Shown here: positions 55,142 through 64,000 of the stretch, piece after piece
How positions within the stretch are numbered: position 1 is the first letter of the stretch
Layout of the letters: every line of letters starts with the position of its first letter
Origin: Caldicellulosiruptor danielii
GTDB taxonomy: Bacteria > Bacillota > Thermoanaerobacteria > Caldicellulosiruptorales > Caldicellulosiruptoraceae
DNA: 64,000 bases
Direction of reading: 5' to 3'
NCBI RefSeq assembly: GCF_034343125.1
Contig: NZ_CP139957.1
Coordinates: 1,201,001 to 1,265,000, forward strand
Made by a program: the position numbers and the translations under genes
The notes under the pieces: generated by a model
Database searches by the model: none
Told to the model about the DNA's origin: nothing
Seen by the model: the letters and a program-made list of their open reading frames with translations, nothing else

Positions 55142-56303
55142 ATGTGAGCTTTTGCTTGCTGCAGGTGCTGCTTCTTGCCTGCAGTTTGTTAGGTATTCGT
55201 ATATTCCTGTATATTTATTCTTACTGGTGTTATTTATTATATCCTTTTATGTATATAAACCAAAAGTGAAATTTGACATTTTGAATTTTGTTCCCATGTC
55301 TTTTTATGTGAGCCTTGCATTGATTTCTCTCTTGTTACTAAATGTCAGTTTAGATAAGGTCAAGGCGATTATAGGTATAATAAATGCTTTTGTATTCCCA
55401 GTAATATTTTATATCTTCCTTATTCCATGTACCCAAGATTGCATTTTGAAAATAGAAAAAATATGGTTGTTTTTATTAGGAATTGCTTCAGTTGTATCTA
55501 TTTTTGAATTTCTGTACTATATAGCTTTCAAAAATTTTAGAGAGAGAACTATTTCAATCTTTTTTAATCCAAACACTTTTGCGTTTTTTTTAGTTATGGT
55601 TTATCCGCTTGTAATAAACAAGCTGAGAGATGAAAAGTCAAAACTTTTGGTATCGTTCTTTATATTTATAGAAATCTTACTTACTGGTTCAAGGACAGGG
55701 TTTGTAGTATATATATTCGAGTTTTTACTTGTAAATATTTGCCTTATTAGAAAAAATATCTTAAAGGTTTTCTTGGCAGTAGCTGGCATATTGACTATTT
55801 TTCTACCTAAGATTCTCTATAGAATTCCAAGCTTAAGTGATGTTACAAATCCTAAAACGGCTGTTGGGCAGAGAGTTTTTGTGATTGAGTTTGTTTTGAG
55901 ATATTTTTCACACAGAAGTCTGTTTGAAGGAATTGGCGCAGGTCAATTTGAGCTATTTTTTAGAAAGTTAAAAGCGCCTGGTATAGTTGCCCTGCACTCG
56001 GCACATAATTTGTTTTTAAATGTCCTTATTGAATATGGTATAATAGGATATATGAGTTTAGTTTTTATAGTTTATTTTTCAGTTTTTGTTTCTGCATATA
56101 ATTTTTTTAAACACAAAGAAGACTATGATAGAAATATTCTTATTGGATTTATTCTTATTACTATTTTTCAGATGTTTGATATGGCTGAAATTACAAATAG
56201 TAGGATGCTATTAATTAATATGCTATATGCATATTATCTTTTCTTGCCTATTTATAGATTTAAAAGGTGGAGAGCTATAGATGGAGAATGCATTTCGATT
56301 TAG
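55107..56303 (+). CDS. O-antigen polymerase/ligase-like membrane protein 1
   Basis: A 398-aa protein with roughly ten membrane helices. The region [17 protein letters not shown] and the large loop with [21 protein letters not shown] resemble the Wzy_C (O-antigen ligase/polymerase) family. It would link repeat units or attach glycan. GGGAGA lies upstream of the ATG, which is inside the acetyltransferase gene (35-nt overlap). Confidence 0.75.
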   Translation: MYRLISYLKTNKCELLLAAGAASCLQFVRYSYIPVYLFLLVLFIISFYVYKPKVKFDILNFVPMSFYVSLALISLLLLNVSLDKVKAIIGIINAFVFPVIFYIFLIPCTQDCILKIEKIWLFLLGIASVVSIFEFLYYIAFKNFRERTISIFFNPNTFAFFLVMVYPLVINKLRDEKSKLLVSFFIFIEILLTGSRTGFVVYIFEFLLVNICLIRKNILKVFLAVAGILTIFLPKILYRIPSLSDVTNPKTAVGQRVFVIEFVLRYFSHRSLFEGIGAGQFELFFRKLKAPGIVALHSAHNLFLNVLIEYGIIGYMSLVFIVYFSVFVSAYNFFKHKEDYDRNILIGFILITIFQMFDMAEITNSRMLLINMLYAYYLFLPIYRFKRWRAIDGECISI

Positions 56304-57570
56304 GTTGAAGCAGAATGTTATTCCAGCTATTCTGTATTTTACCTTTTTGAGTGGATTTTTTGGAAGTACTCTTGCATATCCAAAGCTAAGTTATCTTTTT
56401 GCATATAGAATATTTTTGGCATTTTTGTTTTTTCTTATTTTTATCGACTTGATGTTAAATGGGATTGAGCTGAGGAGTTTTCTTAACTTTTCCACTTTTT
56501 TTCTAATAGGGTGGTGTGCCTACTCACTTTTAAGTTTTTTATGGGCTCAGGATATAAAAAGTGCAGTAAGAGACCAGGTTTTTTTAACCATCAATATATT
56601 TGTAATACTGATATTTATGTATTACTCAAGATACCTTAGATGGGATGTTTTTGAAAACATAATATTGATTTCATTTATCATTCATCTTGTTGTAGGCTAT
56701 TTAGAAGTAGTGACTGACAAACATTTGTGGACATCTAAGGTACCCTTATACAATCTTCATAGAACTCCTTCAACCTTTTTTGCAAATCCAAACGATTTTG
56801 CAACTTATTTGGTTTTATATTCGCCTTTTATTTTAGGTTTAGCGATAAACAAAAGTAGAAATAATTTTTTCAAAAAGTGGGCGGCTTTTCTAAGCGCAGT
56901 TTTGGCTATCCCACTTTTGATTCTTACCACAAGCAGAGCAAATTACATAGGTTTTTTAATAGCTTTGTTTGTTTATTTTCTTTTGGCTGGTAAAGACCAG
57001 AAAAAGAATCTTCTATACTATGCGGCTATATTTTTAGTTTTTCTAATGTTTATAATAGGTTTTAGACTGGACTTTGGAGCGTTTAATAAAGGAATTGAAA
57101 TGATAAAGATTCAGCTTTCTTCACTTGTTGATTTTTCCCAGACTTATCTTTCATCTAATGTGCGGCGAAAACTTTTGGTTGTGTATGGTCTTTCGTTCTT
57201 GTATGACTATCTCTTTTTTGGTGTTGGTTCAGGCAACAGCAGGGTTTTGATGGAAAAGGTAAAACAGTATACTGTAAATGTTGAACTTCATAATTGGTTT
57301 TTGGATGTTCTTGTGTGTTACGGGACAGTGGTATTTATCTTGTATCTTGTTTGGATATTTTATCTACTTTATAATCTTTTCAAAATAAGAGAGAAAAATA
57401 GTACTTTAAGTCTGCCTGCAATCTCTTTGATGAGTTCTATTTCTGCCTTTTTTATATCAAGCATAAGTTCATCAAAGATGATTGAGATGAGGGTAATGTG
57501 GTTTATATTTGCACTTTCACTCTTTGTTTTGACAAAGTCAAAAGAAGAAAAAGGAGAGTATTGGGCTTGA
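56281..57570 (+). CDS. O-antigen polymerase/ligase-like membrane protein 2
   Basis: A 429-aa protein with about eleven helices. FANPNDFATYLVLYSPFILG, LTTSRANYIGFLIAL and GVGSGNSRVLME with VELHNWFLDVLVCYG are typical of Wzy_C-family ligases. It resembles the preceding gene (FFANPNDFA here, FFNPNTFAF there), so the two are probably distant paralogues. GGTGGAG precedes the ATG, and it overlaps its neighbour by 23 nt. Confidence 0.78.
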   Translation: MENAFRFRLKQNVIPAILYFTFLSGFFGSTLAYPKLSYLFAYRIFLAFLFFLIFIDLMLNGIELRSFLNFSTFFLIGWCAYSLLSFLWAQDIKSAVRDQVFLTINIFVILIFMYYSRYLRWDVFENIILISFIIHLVVGYLEVVTDKHLWTSKVPLYNLHRTPSTFFANPNDFATYLVLYSPFILGLAINKSRNNFFKKWAAFLSAVLAIPLLILTTSRANYIGFLIALFVYFLLAGKDQKKNLLYYAAIFLVFLMFIIGFRLDFGAFNKGIEMIKIQLSSLVDFSQTYLSSNVRRKLLVVYGLSFLYDYLFFGVGSGNSRVLMEKVKQYTVNVELHNWFLDVLVCYGTVVFILYLVWIFYLLYNLFKIREKNSTLSLPAISLMSSISAFFISSISSSKMIEMRVMWFIFALSLFVLTKSKEEKGEYWA

Positions 57571-58658
57571 AAAGAGTGCTGGTTCTGTCTTCTGCTCATC
57601 CATGGGATGACGAAAGAGTGTTTGGCAAAATAACAAAGAGTCTTTCGAAAAAGTATGAAACGGCCCTGTGCGCTGTTGCAGACAAGCAATTTTTTGAAGT
57701 GGATCGAGTAAAGATTTTTGGGCTTCCAAAATTGCCACGCTTAAAAAGATATAAAAATTATTTAAGAATCATAAGGATAATTAATGAGTTTAAACCAGAC
57801 ATAATTCACTTTCATGACCCTGACCTTTTGGTTTTGTCCTTGTACTTTAAATTTTTTTTGAAAAAGAAAGTAATATATGACGTTCATGAGGATTATCCTT
57901 TGGCTTTCAAAGATAGGAGATATTTTCCAGAACCGTTTTCTACAATGTTTTCAATTTTCTTTAATCTTGTCGAAAAAACTATAAGCAGGCTTTTGGATGG
58001 TGTTGTAACTGTCACAGAAGACATATATTCAAAATTTAAATGCAAGAACAAGGAGGTTATTAAAAATTATCCTGTTGCTGAGACCTTTTTTAAAGAAAAA
58101 GATAGCGATATTTATGGGACATTAAACCTCATATATATTGGGAGCGTTTCGCAGAGCAGAGGAATAACAAACTTGATTTTAGCAGTAAGAAGTTTACATG
58201 AACTTGACATAAGATTAGATATTGTTGGACCTGCTGAAAATCAAAAATACTTTGAAGAGATAAAAAAATACGAAGATGAAAAAATAAAGATATGGGGAAG
58301 AGTACCTAAAATAGATATCCCAGGAATTTTAAAAAGTGCTCATGTTGGGTTTGTAACGCTTTTGCCTCTTTTGCGATATAAAACTTCACTTCCTTTGAAA
58401 CTTTTTGAATACATGGCTGCAAAGGTAGCTGTCGTTGCTTCAGACTTTGAGCTTTGGAGAAAAATAATTGAGGAATCAGACTGTGGTATTTTAGTTGACC
58501 CTACTGATATTCAGTCTATCTGCCAAGCCATATTGTTTTTTTATAACAACAGAGACCAGGTAATAAAGAAAGGTTTAAATGGTCACAAGGCATTTATGGA
58601 AAAGTACAACTGGGCAAAAGAGGAAAAAAGCTTTTTCAATTTTATGAAAGAATTGTAG
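57567..58658 (+). CDS. Glycosyltransferase, GT4/GT1 type
   Basis: A 363-aa GT-B-fold transferase. RVLVLSSAHPWDDERVFGKI at the start, IIHFHDPDLL and IYDVHEDYP in the N-domain; then LIYIGSVSQSRGI and LPLKLFEYMAAKVAVVASDF with SDCGILVDP in the donor-binding C-domain. Donor and acceptor unknown. AAAGGAGAG (57551-57559) supports a TTG at 57567 overlapping the upstream stop; the frame is open earlier without a ribosome site. Confidence 0.88.
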   Translation: MKRVLVLSSAHPWDDERVFGKITKSLSKKYETALCAVADKQFFEVDRVKIFGLPKLPRLKRYKNYLRIIRIINEFKPDIIHFHDPDLLVLSLYFKFFLKKKVIYDVHEDYPLAFKDRRYFPEPFSTMFSIFFNLVEKTISRLLDGVVTVTEDIYSKFKCKNKEVIKNYPVAETFFKEKDSDIYGTLNLIYIGSVSQSRGITNLILAVRSLHELDIRLDIVGPAENQKYFEEIKKYEDEKIKIWGRVPKIDIPGILKSAHVGFVTLLPLLRYKTSLPLKLFEYMAAKVAVVASDFELWRKIIEESDCGILVDPTDIQSICQAILFFYNNRDQVIKKGLNGHKAFMEKYNWAKEEKSFFNFMKEL

Positions 58659-58697
58659 AGTATTGAAAAAGTGCGGGGAAGGAGAAATAAGATTGGT

Positions 58698-60035
58698 ATG
58701 GAAGGGAAAAGAAATAAAAAGATTGTGATTTCAATTATAATTTCAATTTTGTTTATATGTGTAGCTATGGGTGGGTACATTTACAAGGTTTTTGTTATTG
58801 ATGCAAAACATATTGAGAAGGTTTTCACGAAAAAATCACAGGTAACTAAAAATTCCTCTTTAAAGTATCCTTTTGATGATAGTAGCGTGAACATCTTGAT
58901 TGTTGGACTTGACAAGGCAAGCAACAGGACAGTGTACGATATGCACCGAACAGACACAATTTTGTTTATAAACATTAATTTCAAGGATAAAAAAGTTAGA
59001 GGGATTTCTATTCCAAGAGATACACTTACGCAAATATACAAAGTTGAAAAATGGGATAAGATTAACAGTGCATTTGGTTATGGAGGAGGAGAGAAAAAAG
59101 AGGGCTTTATATACACAATGGAAACTGTGAGCAAGCTCTTAGGCGGGATGCCAATTGATTATTATGTTGGATTTGACCTTGATGCTATAAGAAAGGTTGT
59201 AAATATATTGGGCGGTGTTTATGTCAATGTTGAGGTACCAGTGAGGGTAAAGACAAAGTGGGTGAACATTGATTTAAAACCAGGGTATCAGAAACTGAAT
59301 GGTATAGAAACTCTCTATTATGCTCTTTGGAGAAAAACTCCTGGTGGTGACATAGACAGGATAAAAAGAGATAAAGAGCTAATTCTTTCTGTTTTCCAGC
59401 AGCTTAAAGAAAGTAATAAGATAATAAAACTTCCAGAAATATATTGGAAGATAAGAAAACACTTTTTTACCAATCTATCTCTTCAGCAAATAACATCGCT
59501 TGCTTATTTTGCCCAGAGCATGAACAAAGAAGATATGGTATTTGAGAGTATTCCTGGCACTTATTTTAACTATGCCGGAGTGAGCTACTGGAAACCGGAT
59601 TATGAAGGGATAAAAAAGCTTGTAAAGGACCTACTTGGATATGACATTGAAATAGACCTTCAACTTCCTGACAGATTTAAATATGCACCGCTAATTGTAA
59701 AACATAAGACCAGTAATTCTTCCCAAAAAACTGTAAAGCAAAATGTACAGACTACAAGGCAAGAACAACAAAAAACAACAGAAGAACAAACTCGGCAAAG
59801 TAGTTTAGAAGGAAGTTCCTTGCCCGCACAAAACTCAGATAATCCTACAACTGGGGATACTGCTGCTAAGGTCCAGCAATCTTCGCAAGCAGTGGAAAGT
59901 CAGCAAACTTTGCCACCCGAAAATACTCAAGATAGCTTGTACGAAAATCAAGAGCAATCTTCTTCAGTCCAAAGTAGTTCTTCATCGCTTGAAACATCAG
60001 ACGTAAACAGCGGTGTTTATAGTCAAGACAGATAG
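58698..60035 (+). CDS. LytR-CpsA-Psr (LCP) family wall-polymer transferase
   Basis: A 445-aa protein. One N-terminal membrane helix (about residues 8-28) is followed by the external LCP domain: VNILIVGLDKA, RTDTILFINI, GISIPRDT, INSAFGYGG, GGDIDRIKRDKELILSVFQQ. The last 110 residues are Gln/Ser/Thr-rich and probably disordered. LCP enzymes attach lipid-linked glycans to peptidoglycan, so it likely anchors the polymer made by the cluster. AAGGAG precedes the ATG at 58698 with a rather long gap; the in-frame GTG at 58671 lies before that site. Confidence 0.9.
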   Translation: MEGKRNKKIVISIIISILFICVAMGGYIYKVFVIDAKHIEKVFTKKSQVTKNSSLKYPFDDSSVNILIVGLDKASNRTVYDMHRTDTILFININFKDKKVRGISIPRDTLTQIYKVEKWDKINSAFGYGGGEKKEGFIYTMETVSKLLGGMPIDYYVGFDLDAIRKVVNILGGVYVNVEVPVRVKTKWVNIDLKPGYQKLNGIETLYYALWRKTPGGDIDRIKRDKELILSVFQQLKESNKIIKLPEIYWKIRKHFFTNLSLQQITSLAYFAQSMNKEDMVFESIPGTYFNYAGVSYWKPDYEGIKKLVKDLLGYDIEIDLQLPDRFKYAPLIVKHKTSNSSQKTVKQNVQTTRQEQQKTTEEQTRQSSLEGSSLPAQNSDNPTTGDTAAKVQQSSQAVESQQTLPPENTQDSLYENQEQSSSVQSSSSSLETSDVNSGVYSQDR

Positions 60036-60044
60036 GAAGAATTT

Positions 60045-60073
60045 TTGACAAAAACTTTTAAATTGGATATACT
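60045..60073 (+). promoter_or_regulatory. Strong sigma-A promoter of carD
   Basis: A consensus TTGACA (60045-60050), a 17-nt spacer and TATACT (60068-60073), 45 nt upstream of the carD start. Confidence 0.8.
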
Positions 60074-60117
60074 TTATTTATGTAAAGTTATTGTAGAATA
60101 GCATGGGGTGGCAATGG

Positions 60118-60624
60118 ATGTATAAGGTGGGAGATACAATAATACACCCTTTGCATGGAGCAGGCAGGATAGTTGAGATAGTTGAAGAGAAGGTTTTCGA
60201 TAGTGTTCAGAAGTATTATGTGGTAAAGATATTGTACAATGGAATGAAGGTGCTGGTGCCTGTTAAAAGCGCATCAGAGATTGGCATTCGGAACGTGATT
60301 TCTGAAGAGGAGGCAAACAGAGTATTTGAGCTTTTGAAAGACAACAGTTTTAAGGTTGACATAAATGGTTGCGGAAATTATAACAAGAGAATAAGAGAAA
60401 ATCAGCAAAAGCTAAAGAGCGGAAATATTTACTGCGTTGTAGAAGTTTTAAAGATGCTTGCAATGAGAGAAAAGGTAAAAGGGCTTTCGACAAACGAAAA
60501 GATGATGTTCAACACGGCAAAACAGATTTTAGTAAGTGAGCTTGGACTTGCGAAAGGTCTTGCCATTGAAGAAGTTGAGAGGATGGTTGACAATATTTTA
60601 TTTGAGCTTGAGACGGCAGAGTAA
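60118..60624 (+). CDS. CarD family transcriptional regulator
   Basis: A 168-aa protein. The N-terminal RNA polymerase-interacting Tudor-like domain has YKVGDTIIHPLHGAGRIVEI and a basic helical C-terminus (KGLSTNEKMMFNTAKQILVSELGLAKGL). CarD/CdnL proteins stabilise open complexes, notably at rRNA promoters. GGGGTGG at 60105-60111 supports ATG 60118; an ATG at 60103 overlaps this site. Confidence 0.9.
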   Translation: MYKVGDTIIHPLHGAGRIVEIVEEKVFDSVQKYYVVKILYNGMKVLVPVKSASEIGIRNVISEEEANRVFELLKDNSFKVDINGCGNYNKRIRENQQKLKSGNIYCVVEVLKMLAMREKVKGLSTNEKMMFNTAKQILVSELGLAKGLAIEEVERMVDNILFELETAE

Positions 60625-60638
60625 GGGGGAAGTTTTTA

Positions 60639-61577
60639 GTGGCAGGATTTTTTGGATTTTTTGACTATACAAAGCCTGGTCCGGGTGTGCCGGAAAACCA
60701 GCCTCCAAAATCAAAGTTTGTAGTGTTTTTTGAAGTTACTGCGAGGAAGTTTTGGAAACTGTGCTGGTTAAATATTTTATACTTCCTTGTTTCATTACCG
60801 ATACTGATATTGCTCTATCTTGTTATTGGAAATTATATTTTTCCTATTATCCAGTCTGCAACAAAAGAAGCTGGAAACATAAAAGATATTCAGTCGCTGC
60901 AAGGTTTTTTGATGTTTGCTTTTTCACTGACACTTTTAAGCGGGTTTATGGTGTTTGGTATAGGACCAACAACTGCAGGTTTTACGTATATTGTGAGGAA
61001 CTTTGCAAGAGAAGAACATGCGTGGGTTACAAGTGATTTTTTTGAACATACAAAAAAGAACCTAAAAGAAGGAATAATAAGTTTTATAACAGATTTGTTG
61101 GTGTTGTGGATATTTTCTGTAGCTATACGATTTTATTCAATTCAAAGTCTTAAATATCCCAGTGTAGGAATTATAAAGTACTTTCTGATATTTACACTTT
61201 TTGTCTATTTCATGATGCACATTTATATCTATCCCATGATGGTAACATACAACCTAAAAGTGAGGCACATTTATAAAAATGCTTTTATATTCACCATTTT
61301 GAAACTTCCTCATACTATCGGAATGTTTTTGTTATTGGCAACAGTATGGCTAATCCCATTCATACTTTTGTTTGTGACACGATTTATACCAATGCTGCTT
61401 CTTTATCTTTTAGTATGGGTGAGCTTAATTGGACTTGCCCAGAATTTTTACACAAACTATATCTTTGGGATATACCTAAATCCTCAAAAGAAAAGTGAAG
61501 AGCAGTTCGAAAGTCAAGAAAATACTGAACTTTCTTCTAGCAAAGATGATGACAGCGACAGCAAAGAGAGTGTATAA
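60639..61577 (+). CDS. DUF624 (YesL-like) membrane protein
   Basis: A 312-aa protein with about six helices. FFEVTARKFWKLCWLNILYFLVSLPI and GPTTAGFTYIVRNFAREEHAWVTSDFFEHTKKN are typical of DUF624, here embedded in a longer protein with an acidic Ser-rich tail (ELSSSKDDDSDSKES). Function unknown; relatives lie near sugar transport genes. The start is a GTG after AAGGGGGAAG. Confidence 0.8.
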   Translation: MAGFFGFFDYTKPGPGVPENQPPKSKFVVFFEVTARKFWKLCWLNILYFLVSLPILILLYLVIGNYIFPIIQSATKEAGNIKDIQSLQGFLMFAFSLTLLSGFMVFGIGPTTAGFTYIVRNFAREEHAWVTSDFFEHTKKNLKEGIISFITDLLVLWIFSVAIRFYSIQSLKYPSVGIIKYFLIFTLFVYFMMHIYIYPMMVTYNLKVRHIYKNAFIFTILKLPHTIGMFLLLATVWLIPFILLFVTRFIPMLLLYLLVWVSLIGLAQNFYTNYIFGIYLNPQKKSEEQFESQENTELSSSKDDDSDSKESV

Positions 61578-61626
61578 TATATAATAGTGCGCAAAAATTT
61601 AATATGCGAAGGGAGGTTGCTTCTTT

Positions 61627-62229
61627 ATGGAACCAGTACTTGTCTACAACAGAAGGGACGTATTTACAAAGAGTAATTTAAATAAACTCAGAAAAGAAGG
61701 ATATATCCCTGCTGTTGCGTATGGTGATGACATAAAGAGCCTTCCTGGGTATGTTTCTAAAAAGGAGTTTGAAAAATTATATCATCAAAAAGGTTTAGCT
61801 GGTAAAATAAAGATTTCAATTGATGGGAAAGAGAGAACTGCTCTTATAAAAGAGATTCAGACCCATTATACAAAGGGGAATATAATTCATGTGGATTTTC
61901 AGATACTTTCTGAAAACAAGCCTATCTATGTTGAGGTGCCAATTATATTTGAAAACGCAGAGATTTTGAAGTCAAGAGGACTTGTGCTGCAAAGACAGAT
62001 GGACACAGTAGAGATAGAAGGGCTTCCTAAGGATATTCCTGAACACTTGGTAATTGACCTGATGAGTTATGAAAAGCCCACGGCTATAAAGCTTAAAGAT
62101 ATAAAACTTCCAGAAGGAATCAAAATAACAGAAGATTTAGATGAGGTTGTCGCGGTAATTGATGTAAGCGAAATTACAGAAGAGCCAGAGGTAGAGGAGA
62201 AGAAAGAAGAGACTTCTTCAAATGCATAA
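61627..62229 (+). CDS. rplY: 50S ribosomal protein L25/general stress protein Ctc
   Basis: A 200-aa protein. The N-terminal L25 domain (NKLRKEGYIPAVAYG, VDFQIL) binds 5S rRNA. The C-terminal TL5-type domain (EVPIIFENAEILKSRG, then EIEGLPKDIPEHLVIDL) makes it the long Ctc form. It ends in an acidic tail. GGGAGG precedes the ATG. It is closed by a strong terminator. Confidence 0.95.
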   Translation: MEPVLVYNRRDVFTKSNLNKLRKEGYIPAVAYGDDIKSLPGYVSKKEFEKLYHQKGLAGKIKISIDGKERTALIKEIQTHYTKGNIIHVDFQILSENKPIYVEVPIIFENAEILKSRGLVLQRQMDTVEIEGLPKDIPEHLVIDLMSYEKPTAIKLKDIKLPEGIKITEDLDEVVAVIDVSEITEEPEVEEKKEETSSNA

Positions 62230-62272
62230 TCTAACAGAAAGGATTAAAAAATAGGACATGTATGAAATTGCA

Positions 62273-62319
62273 AAAAAGAAAGGTGGCAACAACAAATAAA
62301 ATGTGCCACCTTTCTTTTT
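62273..62319. terminator. Bidirectional terminator between rplY and argH
   Basis: AAAAAGAAAGGTGGCA (62273-62288) pairs perfectly with TGCCACCTTTCTTTTT (62304-62319) over a 15-nt loop. A-rich on one side and T-rich on the other, it can stop transcription from both strands. Confidence 0.9.
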
Positions 62320-62394
62320 CTATGATTTTCTACTTCAAAAATCAAATATTTACTATTAAGAGTTTGAAAAGTTATCCTTTTAAATATATTATTC

Positions 62395-63768
62395 TTATTT
62401 TTTTAAAAAAAACTTTAGATTATCAATTTGTTTTCTTACACTCTCTATCGAAGTTCCGCCATAGCTTTTTCTCCGGTTTACGCAGGTTTCAATCTTTATA
62501 AATTGATATACATCCTCTTGAATCTTCTCACAGAATCTTTTATATTCCTCTAACGATAAGTCTTCTAATATTTTCCCGCTTTCAATGCAGTACTTTACAA
62601 TGTTTCCTACAATAAAATGTGCATCTCTAAAAGGAATGCCTTTTGTTACCAAATAATCTGCAAGGTCTGTTGCATTGATAAATCCAGATTTGCAAGAACG
62701 CTCCATGTTTTCTTTGTTAATTTTGAGAGTTTTGAGTATTTCATTTATTATTACTAAACTCATTTCTACTGTTTCAATGGAATCAAATAAAAATTCTTTG
62801 TCCTCCTGCAAATCCTTGTTATATGAAAGAGGCAGACCTTTTAGTACTGTTAAAAGTCCAATCAAGTTTGCATATATTCTTCCTGTCTTGCCGCGGATTA
62901 GCTCCAAAGCATCAGGATTTTTCTTTTGTGGCATTATGCTGCTGCCTGAGCAAAAACTATCGTCAAGTTCAATAAATTTAAATTCATCAGTATTAAAAAT
63001 GATAAAATCTTCTGCAAGTCGAGAAAGATGCATTTGAATCATAGCAAGTGAGAATAACATATCAAGAATAAAATCCCTGTCAGAAACAGTGTCGATACTG
63101 TTTTCTGTCACATTTTCAAAACCAAGTTCACTTGCTACAAAAAATCTGTCTATTTCAAATGTTGTTCCTGCCAAAGCAGCGCTGCCAAGCGGGTTGTAAT
63201 TTGTCATGCTGTAGTTTTGTCTTAGTCTTAACAAATCTCTTTTTAGCATTTGAGCATATGCAAGAATATAATGAGAAAAAAGTATGGGCTGAGCCTTTTG
63301 AAGATGAGTAAACCCCGGCATAATTACATCAATATTTTCTTCGGCTAAGTTTACAATTGTGTTTATTAGCGTTTTTATCAGTTCTTGAAGATACAAATTC
63401 TTTTCACGACAAAATAGTCTCTCGTCAAGAGCAACTTGGTCGTTTCTGCTTCTGGCAGTATGAACTTTTTTGCCAACCTCTCCTATTCTCTTTATGAGCT
63501 CTTTTTCAATCAGCATGTGTACATCTTCATCAGAAATTTCATATTCAATTTTTCCTAATTTAAAGTCTTCTAATATTTGATAGAGACAATCTATGATGAG
63601 TTTTGCCTCATCCTCAAGGATAATATTATACTTTGCAAGCATTTTAACGTGGGCAACAGACCCAAGAACGTCGTATTCGAAAAGTTTTATATCAGTCATG
63701 ATAGAAGCATTAAAAAGGTCAAATATCTGCGCTGTAGACTTTGAAAATCTTCCTTCCCAGAGCTTCAG
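62395..63768 (-). CDS. argH: Argininosuccinate lyase (apparent CTG start)
   Basis: A 457-aa enzyme splitting argininosuccinate to arginine and fumarate. HTARSRNDQVALDERLF, MPGFTHLQKAQPILF, GSSIMPQKKNPDALELIRGKTGR are diagnostic. The first ATG (63699) would drop 23 residues including the universal LWEGRF motif. That motif is encoded upstream in frame, directly after a CTG at 63768. No ATG, GTG or TTG lies between it and an in-frame stop. AAAGGAGG sits 9 nt upstream, and the argG stop ends one base before, suggesting coupled re-initiation. Confidence 0.95.
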   Translation of the reverse strand: MKLWEGRFSKSTAQIFDLFNASIMTDIKLFEYDVLGSVAHVKMLAKYNIILEDEAKLIIDCLYQILEDFKLGKIEYEISDEDVHMLIEKELIKRIGEVGKKVHTARSRNDQVALDERLFCREKNLYLQELIKTLINTIVNLAEENIDVIMPGFTHLQKAQPILFSHYILAYAQMLKRDLLRLRQNYSMTNYNPLGSAALAGTTFEIDRFFVASELGFENVTENSIDTVSDRDFILDMLFSLAMIQMHLSRLAEDFIIFNTDEFKFIELDDSFCSGSSIMPQKKNPDALELIRGKTGRIYANLIGLLTVLKGLPLSYNKDLQEDKEFLFDSIETVEMSLVIINEILKTLKINKENMERSCKSGFINATDLADYLVTKGIPFRDAHFIVGNIVKYCIESGKILEDLSLEEYKRFCEKIQEDVYQFIKIETCVNRRKSYGGTSIESVRKQIDNLKFFLKK

Positions 63769-63769
63769 T

Positions 63770-64000
63770 TTACTTATCCTCCTTTCTGTTCACCATTCCA
63801 AATACCTTCAAAGGTAAGCCAAACAGGTTAATGAATCCTTCTGCATCCTTTTGATTATACATCTGGTCTTCTTCAAAGGTTGCAAGGTCTTTGATATATA
63901 GCGAATTTGGTGATTTTAAACCAGCAGAGTAAATATTACCTCTGTACAGCACAAGTTTTACTGTGCCATTTACAACCTCTTGAGTTTTGTCAACAAATAC
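63770..64000 (-). CDS. argG: Argininosuccinate synthase, C-terminal part (runs off window)
   Basis: Only the last 76 codons are in the window; the 5' part lies beyond the right edge. [53 protein letters not shown] match the ArgG C-terminus. It makes argininosuccinate from citrulline and aspartate, feeding ArgH. Its TAA (63770-63772) is one base from the argH CTG, and its last codons contain the argH ribosome site. Confidence 0.93.
   Translation of the reverse strand, partial: VFVDKTQEVVNGTVKLVLYRGNIYSAGLKSPNSLYIKDLATFEEDQMYNQKDAEGFINLFGLPLKVFGMVNRKEDK

Noticed and set aside
62262..62501. 79-aa + strand frame after rplY
   Set aside because: It consists of the bidirectional terminator and antisense argH sequence.
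1..64000. CRISPR arrays, insertion sequences, tRNA or rRNA genes
   Set aside because: No regularly spaced repeats, transposase genes, cloverleaf or rRNA-like segments were seen by eye; a tRNAscan or covariance search was not possible here.

Overview
The window is AT-rich bacterial DNA, densely packed and mostly in one direction, with many overlapping start/stop codons, AGGAGG-type ribosome binding sites and frequent TTG/GTG starts. Gene order (infC-rpmI-rplT, ireB/ruvX, yloU-fakA-recG, rsmD-coaD-ylbJ-tmcAL), a sporulation-type SASP and an L20-type leader point to a low-GC Firmicute (Clostridia-like). The sulfur, siroheme and wall-polysaccharide content suggests a thermophilic anaerobe near Caldicellulosiruptor. 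The genus is inferred from memory of gene content, not from a search. I see no insertion sequence, phage, CRISPR array, rRNA or tRNA.

1-13 kb is a sulfate/sulfite assimilation region. A TusA-like carrier, MetY, APS reductase AprA/AprB and ATP sulfurylase CysD/CysN form one + strand operon. A LysR regulator lies on the - strand, divergent from anaerobic sulfite reductase asrABC. After asrABC come a second sulfite-reductase-like protein with two siroheme/FeS-type Cys motifs, a DsrE-family protein with an extra Cys-rich loop, a TatD-like hydrolase and a DUF2250 winged-helix protein. A strong inverted repeat sits just upstream of a good asr promoter. The pieces give: sulfate -> APS (CysDN) -> sulfite (AprAB) -> sulfide (Asr) -> homocysteine (MetY).

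13-19.6 kb is a tetrapyrrole operon (hemA, precorrin-2 dehydrogenase, hemC, cobA-hemD fusion, hemB, hemL). It stops at the siroheme/B12 branch, so it plausibly supplies siroheme to the neighbouring sulfite reductases.

19.6-46 kb is mostly housekeeping: larE, a VOC protein, the infC-rpmI-rplT operon with leader attenuator (infC apparently starts at ATA), an rRNA methyltransferase, ireB, a polytopic membrane protein, a ferredoxin-tailed aldo/keto reductase, ruvX, nadABC, a molybdopterin oxidoreductase with mobA, a NUDIX hydrolase, RNA modification genes, a RibU-like ECF component, Asp23 family/fakA/recG, a SASP, rsmD, coaD, ylbJ, a patatin and tmcAL.

46-49 kb is an acyl-CoA dehydrogenase with etfB and etfA behind its own promoter. 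49-60 kb is a polysaccharide cluster: a secreted metallo-beta-lactamase-fold lipoprotein, a Wzz-like protein, the four-enzyme WbpA/B/E/D set for UDP-2,3-diacetamido-2,3-dideoxyglucuronate, two O-antigen polymerase/ligase-like proteins, a glycosyltransferase and an LCP wall-attachment protein. 60-62.3 kb holds carD, a DUF624 membrane protein and rplY, closed by a bidirectional terminator. On the - strand, argH (apparently CTG start) follows a partial argG that runs off the right edge.
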